DNA of 47,358 nucleotides, from the NCBI GenBank assembly GCA_964595565.1, contig CAZQQX010000012.1, positions 1-47,358 on the forward strand, read 5' to 3'. The position numbers and the translations under genes were made by a program. Each line of letters begins with the position of its first letter. Within the stretch, counting starts at the first letter, position 1. The DNA comes from JAQVEM01 sp964595565 (lineage in GTDB: Bacteria; Actinomycetota; Humimicrobiia; Humimicrobiales; Humimicrobiaceae). This document shows, one piece after another, positions 17,616 through 25,511 of this stretch. The notes beneath the pieces are model-generated. The model ran no database searches and was not told the origin of the DNA. It saw only the letters and a program-made list of their open reading frames with translations.

Positions 17616-18283
17616 GAAAAGCATTTTATAAAAATATAAATAAAATTTCTAAAAATGTGCTGTCAATGGCTAACCTTGCCAGGGATTCGTTATCTAATGC
17701 CGTGAATGCACTAATTGATGCAGATTCAACTTTAGCCCAGAAAGTAATAGATGCAGACGACAAGATAGACGATTATGAAATTTCTATTGAAGAAAAATGT
17801 GTCATACTGCAGGCAGAGTACCAGCCTTTTGCAAAAGATTTAAGATATATTCACTCCGTTAACAACATAATAATCCACCTGGAGCGGATTGGCGACCTTT
17901 CTGTAAATATTGCCAAGATCGCTAAAAGCCTGTCCAGATTGAGTACACAATATTTAGATAGCGATATGAAAAATCTGCTACTGGAAATGCTTGAACTGGC
18001 AAAGACGATTATTGATAAAGCCACTCTTGCTTTTGATAAAAGCGATTTCAAACTTGCCTCCAATATTGATAGGATAGATGACGATATAGATAAAATACAA
18101 AAAACGATTATCCAAAAATTGTATTGCTCTAAATTCAATAAAAAAGAAAATATAAAAATTATTGCGGATATCTCCCTGGTAGCAAGATATCTTGAAAGAG
18201 TCGGGGACCATTCAGTCAGTATCGGCGAGAGGGTGCAGTATTATCTTCGGGGTGATTACAGGGTTTTCCACAGCGACACTTAG
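17612..18283 (+). CDS. phoU: PhoU family phosphate signalling protein
   Basis: A 223-residue protein made of two three-helix repeats. Each bears a metal-cluster motif: HSVNNIIIHLERIGDLSVNIAK in the first and ISLVARYLERVGDHSVSIGE in the second. PhoU proteins restrain phosphate uptake and signalling. Here its ATG overlaps the stop of the Na/Pi symporter (ATGA), so the two are translationally coupled and the partner is probably this symporter rather than a Pst ABC system; none is in the window. The 3' end overlaps the convergent CDF gene by 4 nt. Confidence 0.92.
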   Translation: MRKAFYKNINKISKNVLSMANLARDSLSNAVNALIDADSTLAQKVIDADDKIDDYEISIEEKCVILQAEYQPFAKDLRYIHSVNNIIIHLERIGDLSVNIAKIAKSLSRLSTQYLDSDMKNLLLEMLELAKTIIDKATLAFDKSDFKLASNIDRIDDDIDKIQKTIIQKLYCSKFNKKENIKIIADISLVARYLERVGDHSVSIGERVQYYLRGDYRVFHSDT

Positions 18284-19173
18284 AAGCATTCGTTATCTCT
18301 CATCTTACATAAATCGCTCTCATGTTCAATTTCTATAGTTGAATGATTGATATTTATTGATTCTATAATCTCTTTTGCTTTTCTTTTTATTTCTTTAATT
18401 TCACCACTGGTTGTATTATCCTTTACAACTATATGAGCGGTCAGCACATTATTTAAACTATCCATTGACCAGACATGTATGTGATGGAGATTTACAACAT
18501 TTTCTATCTTTAAAAGTTTTTCCTCAACCTCATCTATACTTATTCCTTCTGGTACTGCCTGTAATAAAATAGAAAATGTTTTTTTAAGATTAATAATGAC
18601 TTTATATACAATATAAACTATAAATAATATTGATAGTATGGGGTCCAGTAAAGGAATATACTTAAAAATCATTACAATACTCACTATCAAAACTGCCAGC
18701 CACCCGAGAACATCCTCAAAAAGGTGCAGGGCTATAATTCTTTCGTTTAATGATTTCCCCTTCTTTACCCTGAATGCAGCAATCCCATTTACAACAATTC
18801 CTCCTACCGCAAGCAATAACATTCCCCTCGCATTTATCTGCTCGGGTTTAAATAACCTCGGGACCGCTTCAGATAATATATAGACTGAACCTGCCATCAA
18901 TATTAAGCCATTAATCAATGCCGCCAGCAGGGAATATCTTCCGTACCCGAATGAATATCTCCCATCCCTTTTCTTTCTTGAATACTTTTCCAGGCCCCAG
19001 GACAATCCAAGAGAAAAGCTATCTCCTAAATCGTGCAGGGCATCTGAGATGATGGCTATACTATTTGTCCATAACCCGCCAATTATTTCAATGATAACAA
19101 ACCCGAGGTTAAGAAAAAAAGCAAGCCTGATATTTGAAACACTATCCACTTTATTACTGGAAAGATTTTTCAT
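18280..19173 (-). CDS. Cation diffusion facilitator (CzcD/ZitB-like)
   Basis: A 297-residue divalent-metal/proton antiporter. Six helices are visible with the transport-site residues SDALHDLGDS (H-x-x-x-D, about residue 42) and HLFEDVLGWLAV (H-x-x-x-D, about residue 150), a pattern typical of Zn/Cd/Co transporters of the CzcD branch. The cytoplasmic C-terminal domain has NLHHIHVWSMDS. The upstream region holds one exact Fur half-site (TGATAAT near 19200) without its partner. The 3' end overlaps phoU by 4 nt in convergent orientation. Confidence 0.9.
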   Translation of the reverse strand: MKNLSSNKVDSVSNIRLAFFLNLGFVIIEIIGGLWTNSIAIISDALHDLGDSFSLGLSWGLEKYSRKKRDGRYSFGYGRYSLLAALINGLILMAGSVYILSEAVPRLFKPEQINARGMLLLAVGGIVVNGIAAFRVKKGKSLNERIIALHLFEDVLGWLAVLIVSIVMIFKYIPLLDPILSILFIVYIVYKVIINLKKTFSILLQAVPEGISIDEVEEKLLKIENVVNLHHIHVWSMDSLNNVLTAHIVVKDNTTSGEIKEIKRKAKEIIESININHSTIEIEHESDLCKMRDNECF

Positions 19174-19442
19174 ATTAATTTTAAATCATATAGCATAAAT
19201 GATTATCAATAAACAGAATAGCTTATTATTATTCAGAATACCATCTACTGTTTAATTTTACCCCCAGAATTTATTAGAGCTCATTTTAATCAACCCATTT
19301 TTACTCTGTCAGATTTATATACCTTCTTTAAATATTCTGGTAAAAGTTTTTATTTTTAATAGAAATATTTCTTTAATATCAGCTCTTGATAAAGTATAAT
19401 CTTACATAAAATACCTAACCAAATAAATAAAAGAAGGATGCA

Positions 19443-20483
19443 ATGAAACAAAAAACAAATAAATACGGGCCATTTTTAATCGCATTGAGCCTTATAACAG
19501 TATTAATTGGTGTAATTTCTCTTTCAGGATGGGCAATCCAGGAACCCGGTGAATTCCGGACAACAGATTACCGGCCTTTGCTGGGAACAGGCACAAGGCC
19601 CGTCGCTGTAATGGTTGAAAATAGCTTCGCTGCCAGACCACAGTCAGGATTGATTCTTGCCGATGTGGTGTTTGAGGTGGTAGATGAGTACGGCATCACC
19701 AGGTTTGTTGCAATCTTCAATTCAAATGACGCTCCAGTGGTCGGGCCGGTAAGAAGTGCCAGGCCATATTATGCAGAAATTGCAGGAGGATTCAATCCCA
19801 TATATGCTTTCTTTGGAACTTATCCGGATTGCTATAAAGTAATAGAAAATATGGGACTTTATGCTATGAGCGCAATGTCGGACAGCTCAGGGTGCAGCTC
19901 CATTACCGGAATAGCCCCTTACTGGAGAGACTGGAACAGAAGCTCCATCCAGGAGCATACCGCCTTTATGTCAGTAGCAAAACTAAGGGAAAAAGCCAGC
20001 CAGGTGGGTTACCCTGTTGAAGGTAATGGAATACCATTTCTTTATAAGGGTGAAGCTCCGGTATCAGCCAGGGGTAGCGTTTCAAATATCCATGTTGATT
20101 TTTCCACCCATGCATATTCACCAAAAGGTTTTGATTTAAATTATATTTATAATAAAAGTGGAAATTATTATCTGAGGTATATGGGAGGCAGCGCTCATAG
20201 GGATTACGATACAGGCAAACAGATTACGGCAAAGAATGTTATAGTAATGGTTTCTGATATTGAAGGACCCCTTGACAGATACGGCCACATGAATGTAAGA
20301 ACTACGGGCACCGGGACCGCTTATATTTTCCTTGACGGTAGAGCTATTCCCGGCAGCTGGCAGCGAGGCAGCGCTTATGAACCTTTTATTTTTAAAGACA
20401 GCAACGGTAACACGGTCTCACTTAATGGAGGTTCAACCTGGATAGCAATAGTACAGGATACAGAAAAAGTAAGTTTTCAGTAA
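19443..20483 (+). CDS. DUF3048 (YerB-like) domain secreted protein
   Basis: 346 residues with one N-terminal hydrophobic segment (about 12-32), likely a signal anchor. The DUF3048 region begins TRPVAVMVENSFAARPQSGL, then VVFEVVDEYGITRFVAIF and VVGPVRSARPYY. The C-terminal half (KGFDLNYIYNKSGNYYLRYMGG through GSTWIAIVQD) matches the YerB C-terminal domain. Bacillus YerB is a lipoprotein, but here no Cys lipobox is evident. AGAAGGA lies 5 nt before the ATG. The family is widespread in Gram-positive-type bacteria and its function is not established. Confidence 0.85.
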   Translation: MKQKTNKYGPFLIALSLITVLIGVISLSGWAIQEPGEFRTTDYRPLLGTGTRPVAVMVENSFAARPQSGLILADVVFEVVDEYGITRFVAIFNSNDAPVVGPVRSARPYYAEIAGGFNPIYAFFGTYPDCYKVIENMGLYAMSAMSDSSGCSSITGIAPYWRDWNRSSIQEHTAFMSVAKLREKASQVGYPVEGNGIPFLYKGEAPVSARGSVSNIHVDFSTHAYSPKGFDLNYIYNKSGNYYLRYMGGSAHRDYDTGKQITAKNVIVMVSDIEGPLDRYGHMNVRTTGTGTAYIFLDGRAIPGSWQRGSAYEPFIFKDSNGNTVSLNGGSTWIAIVQDTEKVSFQ

Positions 20484-20518
20484 TTCCTCTTTGATTTTAA
20501 TAACACCAGTTTATAGTT

Positions 20519-20560
20519 AATATATTATAGAATGATTAAAAGCCCTCTCTATCATATATT
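20519..20560. terminator. Possible bidirectional hairpin between convergent genes
   Basis: AATATATTATAG (20519-20530) and CTATCATATATT (20549-20560) pair at 11 of 12 positions around an 18-nt loop, between the ends of the DUF3048 and HD-GYP genes. It is AT-rich and lacks a long T-run, so this is a weak call. Confidence 0.25.
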
Positions 20561-22061
20561 ATTTATCCAGGCCTTCTCTGAAACTTTTTTTCTTAATTAA
20601 TTTTATACAGACGTCTACAACCCTTGAATCATATAATTTGCCCCTGCTACTTTTCATTTCCTGAATTGCTTTATTTAATCCCAGACCCGGCCTGTATGGT
20701 CTGTCAGATATCATTGCCTCCATTGAATCAGCAACCGCAATTACTTTAGCTTCTATAGATATGTCTTTGCTTTTTAATCCCTTTGGATACCCTGAACCGT
20801 CGATTTTCTCATGATGCTGGGCCACAATTTTTGCAATCGGGTAAGGAAATTCTATGTTCTTTAATATTTCATATCCCACCTCGGGATGAATTTTTATCAT
20901 CTCAAATTCTAAATCAGATAATTTTCCAGGCTTTGTTAATATAGAAACAGGAACTTTTATTTTTCCGATATCATGAATTAATGATGCCGTATTTATGGCT
21001 TCTATCCTTTCTTTATCCAGACCAAGCTTCTCCGCAATAGCAGTTGCCAGTTTTGCCACTTTCTTTTGATGGCCGGAAGTATATGGATCTCTTGCTTCCA
21101 CGATATAAGCAAGGGTATTTGTTATGCAGCCCAGCATTGTATTTATTTTATTATAACTTCCAATCAGTTTTTCCATAGACAGCTCTCGTTCTATAAATAC
21201 CCTTAACATTTCGGAAACACCACTCAGCAATTTTTTTTCTTCTTTTGAAAACTGGCTCTTTCGGTTTTTAAATCTCTTCCTGGTATAATATATTTCTATT
21301 GCCCCCCTTCTCTTACCTTCAACTTTAATATCCTTAAATTCTTTCCACTCCGTTTCCTTAAAATTTTCTGTTCTAACATCCCTTTTATCAAATAATATCC
21401 TGCTGCAGACTACCCGGGGACATTCCATCCCCTCGCATATATTTTTTACTGATTGTTTAAATATCTTATCCATCGACATACCTGTTTGAATTGCCAGATT
21501 GGCTATAGAATAGAGACAGTCCAGTTTTCTTACCATTTTATAAAGCTCATCCTCGGTCTTCTTTCGTCTGGCGATTTCTTTATCCAGACTTATTATTTTG
21601 TCCCCTAATTTTTTTATGACCCTCCTATTATGCTCAGCGAGATATGAATCCTCCTCCAGTGGCTTCGCCAGACCCGTTCGGGACTTTTTCTTTTCACTCT
21701 CGCTCATAACTTCTTCCAGAATTTCTAGCAATACCCCGGGTTCCTGGGGTTTTATTATAAATCTCTCCGCCCCCAGGCTTAGCGCAAATTCTTCATCCTG
21801 TTTCCTTTTATAGGTCGCGGTGTAAAATAAAAAAGGGATTTTTCTTAACCTTTTATCTTTCTTACAGGCCCTGCATAATTGAAATCCATCCATTTTTGGC
21901 ATCAGTATATCGGATACTATAATATCAACCATACTATCTTTTAGTTTTCCAAGCGCTTCCAGACCATTTTCTGCAGTCAAAGTTTTATGACCGCTTCCGG
22001 TCAGGAGACTATTAAGTAAATACAGGCTTTCAACACTGTCATCTACTATTAAAACTTTCAT
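20559..22061 (-). CDS. Response regulator with GAF-like and HD-GYP domains
   Basis: A likely cyclic di-GMP phosphodiesterase under two-component control, 500 residues. Residues 1-120 are a receiver (VLIVDDS, phospho-acceptor Asp in IIVSDILMPKMDG). A coiled coil around 140-180 and a GAF-like region (about 180-300) follow. Residues ~310-490 are HD-GYP, with TSGHQKKVAKLA, HDIGKIKVP, HHEKIDGSGYPKG and ADSMEAMISDRPYR all intact. The frame can begin with GTG at 22073, but AGGTGGGG lies 6 nt before the ATG at 22061, which is preferred. It is the last gene of the minus-strand signalling operon. Confidence 0.92.
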   Translation of the reverse strand: MKVLIVDDSVESLYLLNSLLTGSGHKTLTAENGLEALGKLKDSMVDIIVSDILMPKMDGFQLCRACKKDKRLRKIPFLFYTATYKRKQDEEFALSLGAERFIIKPQEPGVLLEILEEVMSESEKKKSRTGLAKPLEEDSYLAEHNRRVIKKLGDKIISLDKEIARRKKTEDELYKMVRKLDCLYSIANLAIQTGMSMDKIFKQSVKNICEGMECPRVVCSRILFDKRDVRTENFKETEWKEFKDIKVEGKRRGAIEIYYTRKRFKNRKSQFSKEEKKLLSGVSEMLRVFIERELSMEKLIGSYNKINTMLGCITNTLAYIVEARDPYTSGHQKKVAKLATAIAEKLGLDKERIEAINTASLIHDIGKIKVPVSILTKPGKLSDLEFEMIKIHPEVGYEILKNIEFPYPIAKIVAQHHEKIDGSGYPKGLKSKDISIEAKVIAVADSMEAMISDRPYRPGLGLNKAIQEMKSSRGKLYDSRVVDVCIKLIKKKSFREGLDK

Positions 22062-22118
22062 TTTTATCCCCACCTGATAAATCGCTGGCTTTAATTAATT
22101 TTAGTCCATTATTTTTAT

Positions 22119-22478
22119 TTATAAATACTTTTTAATTTCCGACAGAAAAGTTTCAATATTTATAGGTTTCTCAATGTACCCGGTGCATCCTCCCTTTATC
22201 AATTTTTCTCTATCACCGCTCATTGCATATGATGTTACTGCAATTATGGGAATTTCTTTCCCTGGTTTTGATTTTCTTATTCTTTTCGTTGCTTCCAGGC
22301 CGTCAATATCAGGGAGCTGGATATCCATTAAAATTAAATCTGGTTTTTCTTTTATAGCAGCCTTTACTCCTTCCTCCCCCCTAACAGCTTTTATCACTTC
22401 ATAATTGCTGCTTTCCAGAAGAAAACTAATTAGATACATGTTTTTTTCGTTATCTTCCACTACAAGAATTCTTTTCAT
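22119..22478 (-). CDS. Single-domain response regulator (CheY/DivK-like)
   Basis: About 119 residues, receiver domain only. The acidic pocket is VVEDNE, the phospho-acceptor Asp lies in LILMDIQLPDIDG, the Thr switch is in IIAVTSYAMSGD and the Lys in GYIEKPIN. An ATG at 22490 is possible, but GGGGA inside the end of the kinase gene sits 6 nt before the ATG at 22478, giving a start that follows the kinase stop by 1 nt. It probably relays phosphate between the adjacent kinase and other targets. Confidence 0.9.
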   Translation of the reverse strand: MKRILVVEDNEKNMYLISFLLESSNYEVIKAVRGEEGVKAAIKEKPDLILMDIQLPDIDGLEATKRIRKSKPGKEIPIIAVTSYAMSGDREKLIKGGCTGYIEKPINIETFLSEIKKYL

Positions 22479-22479
22479 T

Positions 22480-24411
22480 TTATTCCCCATTATATTTTAA
22501 CAGTAACTCCAGAGTAAATTTGCTGCCCTTTCCATAAACACTTTCTACTCTAATTTTTCCCTTTAAAAGAGCTACCATCTTTTTTGACAGATAGAGCCCG
22601 AGACCGGTACCCTCCACTTTTGGTGCTCCCCCGCTGTATATCCTGCTGAACTGTTTAAATAATTTTTTCATATCCTCTTTCTTTATACCAATTCCGGTAT
22701 CGGATACAGTTATTTTTATTTTTTCTTTTTTCCTTGCAGCTTGTATTTTTATTTCACCTTTATCGGTAAATTTAACAGCATTACTTACAAAATTCATTAT
22801 AATCTGCTTAACTCTACGGCTGTCACTTTTTATCATAAGATTGTCCGGAGCATCTATAACCAGGCTGAGGTCTTTTTCTTCTGCCAGAATTTTGAATGAA
22901 TCCTTTATTTCCTCTATAATTTCAATCAGGTCAAAATTCTCAATTGAAAGGTCTATCTGGTCCGCTTCAATTTTGCTTACATCTATTACATCGGTTATAA
23001 GCCCCAGTAAATGATTTGCACTGCTTTTTACCATTAAAAGCTGCTTTTTCTGTTCATTGTTAATTTTCCCGGCCATGCCCATCAAAATCAAACCTGTAAA
23101 GCCGATTATAGAATTAAGAGGTGTTCTTAATTCATGGCTCATGCTGGCAATAAACATACTTTTTAAACGGTCCAGCTCTTTAAGCCTGGCGTTTGCCCGG
23201 GCCAGGTCTTCTGTCCTTTTTTCAACCTTTACCTCCAGCTCATCATTGAGTCTTCGAAGTGCTCTCTCAGAATCTTTGAGAGCTTTATTTGATTTATTAA
23301 TACTCTTCATCATCTGGTTAAAAGACCATGTAAGGTCACCGATTTCATCACGGGATTCTATTTCAATTGAGTGTTCCAGATTGCCTGTTTTCGCAATTAA
23401 CCCTGTGCTGTCACTTAGCTTCTTTATGGGATTTAATACAAATTTTTGCAGTCCTATAAGAATCAGAAAACCGAGAATAAACAAAGAGAAAAACAATATC
23501 AAAATATTACTGTATATGAAGACCCAAACTTCCTCATTTATCTCATTAACCGTAATGACCAGGCCTATTTTCCATCCCAGCTCTGGTGAAGTTCTAAAGA
23601 AAAGATAATACTCCTCTGAATTCTGCTCAAAAACTGTGTATCCATTGAGCCGTTCTAAAAATTTATTAAAATTTTCCTGTTTAAAATCTGAAATATTCTT
23701 TAATTGGTCTTCCTTATTACGGCTCACGAGTATAGTACCGGACTCATTGGTTAAAATAGCCCATCCTTTTTCTCCTACTTCTATATCATAAATATAATCA
23801 GTAAGATTCTCCAGTGTAATGTCTATGCCTACCACACCAAAAACCACCCCATTCTCATCCACCAGCGCTTTTTCTACTCCAATATTAATATCAGGCGTGG
23901 TTACCGACCGGTATGGCTCTGTCATTACAACTTCATCGGGATTTTCCTTTGCAATAATATACCAGGGTCTTTCTCTTGGATCATACTTTGTTGATTCAGC
24001 TCTTCTGTGTGATCTTACAAAACTACCATTTTCTCTGCCCATATAAACAGAATTAACATAGTGATGAGTAATTCTGTAACTATTAAAAATATCTATTATT
24101 TCCTGTTCTGTAGTCCCAATATTATACTGAAACCTTTCTTTATCAGCATCCAGAAAACTGGTAAATTCACTGTCATCCCTTGTTCTAACTATCTCTAATG
24201 ATGCCAGCGTTTCTACATTACTTTCTACTTCACTGAAGAAATTATAAACTGCGAAATCTATATGCTGGAGTTGATTCTCATAATCTTTACGTATTATCTG
24301 GAACATGCTGTTTCTCAGATGAAATGCGAGGACCGTACCTGTAAGAATAATTATAATCAGACTTACTGCAACAAGTAGCAGCAGAGTTTTATTTTTCAGA
24401 GTAAATTTCAT
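22480..24411 (-). CDS. Cache-HAMP sensor histidine kinase
   Basis: A 643-residue membrane sensor. A first helix (about 8-30) and a second (about 300-322) enclose a dCache-type extracytoplasmic sensor (YVNSVYMGRENGSFVRSHRR, DPRERPWY, FGVVGIDITLENL). HAMP (FVLNPIKKLSDSTG) and a coiled coil follow. HisKA has MSHELRTPLNSIIGF with the phospho-His near residue 425. The ATPase domain has NFVSNAVKFTD, DTGIGI and GTGLGLYLSKKM. The ligand is unknown; small organic acids or amino acids are common for dCache. GAGGTGG precedes the ATG. It starts the three-gene operon ending in the HD-GYP regulator. Confidence 0.93.
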   Translation of the reverse strand: MKFTLKNKTLLLLVAVSLIIIILTGTVLAFHLRNSMFQIIRKDYENQLQHIDFAVYNFFSEVESNVETLASLEIVRTRDDSEFTSFLDADKERFQYNIGTTEQEIIDIFNSYRITHHYVNSVYMGRENGSFVRSHRRAESTKYDPRERPWYIIAKENPDEVVMTEPYRSVTTPDINIGVEKALVDENGVVFGVVGIDITLENLTDYIYDIEVGEKGWAILTNESGTILVSRNKEDQLKNISDFKQENFNKFLERLNGYTVFEQNSEEYYLFFRTSPELGWKIGLVITVNEINEEVWVFIYSNILILFFSLFILGFLILIGLQKFVLNPIKKLSDSTGLIAKTGNLEHSIEIESRDEIGDLTWSFNQMMKSINKSNKALKDSERALRRLNDELEVKVEKRTEDLARANARLKELDRLKSMFIASMSHELRTPLNSIIGFTGLILMGMAGKINNEQKKQLLMVKSSANHLLGLITDVIDVSKIEADQIDLSIENFDLIEIIEEIKDSFKILAEEKDLSLVIDAPDNLMIKSDSRRVKQIIMNFVSNAVKFTDKGEIKIQAARKKEKIKITVSDTGIGIKKEDMKKLFKQFSRIYSGGAPKVEGTGLGLYLSKKMVALLKGKIRVESVYGKGSKFTLELLLKYNGE

Positions 24412-24594
24412 TTAAACCACCTCTCAAAAATAATACGCGGTCCGGTAATCTTACAACTTATATCTTTATCCCATAGTTCTCCTATAAAGTAAAAGATAAA
24501 GATTATTATTAATTACTCCAGCTATCAAGTATACTTTTAATATTTATTTCATTATAAAATAATTTAAGAGTTTTTAATATAAATAAGAGATTCT

Positions 24595-25011
24595 TTAAAG
24601 AAGCCTCTTTTCTCCCTTAATCTTTTTTATATCAGTTATATCCTGGGTAACTTCCAGGCATCCTGTGTACTCCCCCCGGCTATCATAAATTGGAAAATAT
24701 CTTATGTGAACCATACGGCCTTTTAGATTAATCCAGAATTCAGCCACTTCCCTTTTCCCGGCTCTGAATTCATCAAGAATCTGCTGTACCTTATCTATAC
24801 TTTTTTTTGGATGGCAGTTTTGCACCTTCAGGCCTATTACCGATGGAGCCCGTTTGAATATCCTGCTTTCCAATTTATTGAAATATCTTACATCATCATC
24901 CTTCCCGACAAAAGTTATATCAACAGGCAGCATATCGAATATTAGCTGAACTTCTTCCCTGCTCAACCTACCGGTTCTTAACGCCATAAACTCATCTTTA
25001 ATTTCAGGCAT
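24595..25011 (-). CDS. PAS domain protein (DUF438-type PAS)
   Basis: 138 residues: a short N-terminal helix (LSREEVQLIFDMLP), then one PAS domain (DITFVGKDDDVRYFNKLESRIFKR through VTQDITDIKKI). The stretch VIGLKVQNCHPKKSIDKVQQIL is typical of the PAS part of DUF438 proteins, which usually carry a hemerythrin-like domain as well; here only the PAS part is present. The ATG has AGGTGAG upstream. It may feed a redox or ligand signal to the kinase operon 183 nt downstream, but this is inference. Confidence 0.8.
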   Translation of the reverse strand: MPEIKDEFMALRTGRLSREEVQLIFDMLPVDITFVGKDDDVRYFNKLESRIFKRAPSVIGLKVQNCHPKKSIDKVQQILDEFRAGKREVAEFWINLKGRMVHIRYFPIYDSRGEYTGCLEVTQDITDIKKIKGEKRLL

Positions 25012-25307
25012 TTCTCACCTCTTATTATCTATTACATTGATTTTATTTTACCATAATATTATTTCTAATTTATACAGAAAATAATATATTACACCTTATG
25101 CACCTGACATTGCTTTTCTTAATCATATCAATCTTTTACCCTCAACTGTACAGTGTAAATACCTGATCACTATGCTATTAATTACTTATAAATTTTAAAT
25201 TTAGTTAAATATTAATAAAATTTTTAGACTTATTTTAGAAAATTTTAGAAATATATGTATATATAATTATATATATACTATGTTTTTTAAATCAATTAAA
25301 ATAACTA
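25012..25307. other. AT-rich divergent intergenic region
   Basis: About 300 nt between the PAS gene and the riboswitch promoter. It contains a dense run of alternating AT (about 25245-25280) and should hold the minus-strand promoter for the PAS gene. I see no reading frame or RNA gene in it. Confidence 0.5.
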
Positions 25308-25336
25308 TTGACATTTACTTTTTTATGGTTTAAATT
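25308..25336 (+). promoter_or_regulatory. Sigma-70-type promoter for the riboswitch transcript
   Basis: A consensus -35 TTGACA at 25308-25313, a 17-nt spacer, and a -10 TAAATT at 25331-25336. The predicted transcript start (about 25343) lies some 10 nt before the aptamer, as expected for a riboswitch leader. Confidence 0.65.
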
Positions 25337-25353
25337 TACTTAAAATATATTAT

Positions 25354-25420
25354 TAGAAGCAATGAAGTTTTCCTTGGATTTGGACGCTTGAGGAAAATGG
25401 AGCAAATAGCGTAACCGGCT
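25354..25420 (+). promoter_or_regulatory. Cyclic di-GMP-II riboswitch aptamer
   Basis: The RNA can form the H-type pseudoknot of class II c-di-GMP aptamers. P1 is TTTTCCT (25368-25374) with AGGAAAA (25391-25397); P2 is ACGCT (25384-25388) with AGCGT (25408-25412). The order P1L-P2L-P1R-P2R and the 2-nt TG between P2L and P1R match the Clostridioides difficile example as I recall it. The conserved stretches GCAATGA (25359-25365), TTGGACGCTTGA (about 25380-25391) and the 3' AACCGGC after P2R are present. It lies 92 nt before a GGDEF/HD-GYP gene, which strongly supports the call. Confidence 0.85.
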
Positions 25421-25437
25421 AATTAAGCCGGTTTTTT
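25413..25437 (+). terminator. Riboswitch expression-platform terminator
   Basis: AACCGGCT (25413-25420) pairs perfectly with AGCCGGTT (25426-25433) around a 5-nt loop and runs into a T-tract. The 5' arm is also the conserved 3' end of the aptamer, so aptamer folding and termination should exclude each other. If so, c-di-GMP binding would allow read-through (an ON switch); this direction is inferred. Confidence 0.8.
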
Positions 25438-25511
25438 ATTGATAAATTAATTAATATATAGCCAAAACGAAGCCATGAATTAAATCATTTTAAAAAGGAT
25501 TATTTTAAATA

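Noticed and set aside
25240..25285. Run of alternating AT as a possible origin or repeat element
   Set aside because: Simple AT-rich intergenic sequence; no DnaA boxes or unit repeats seen.
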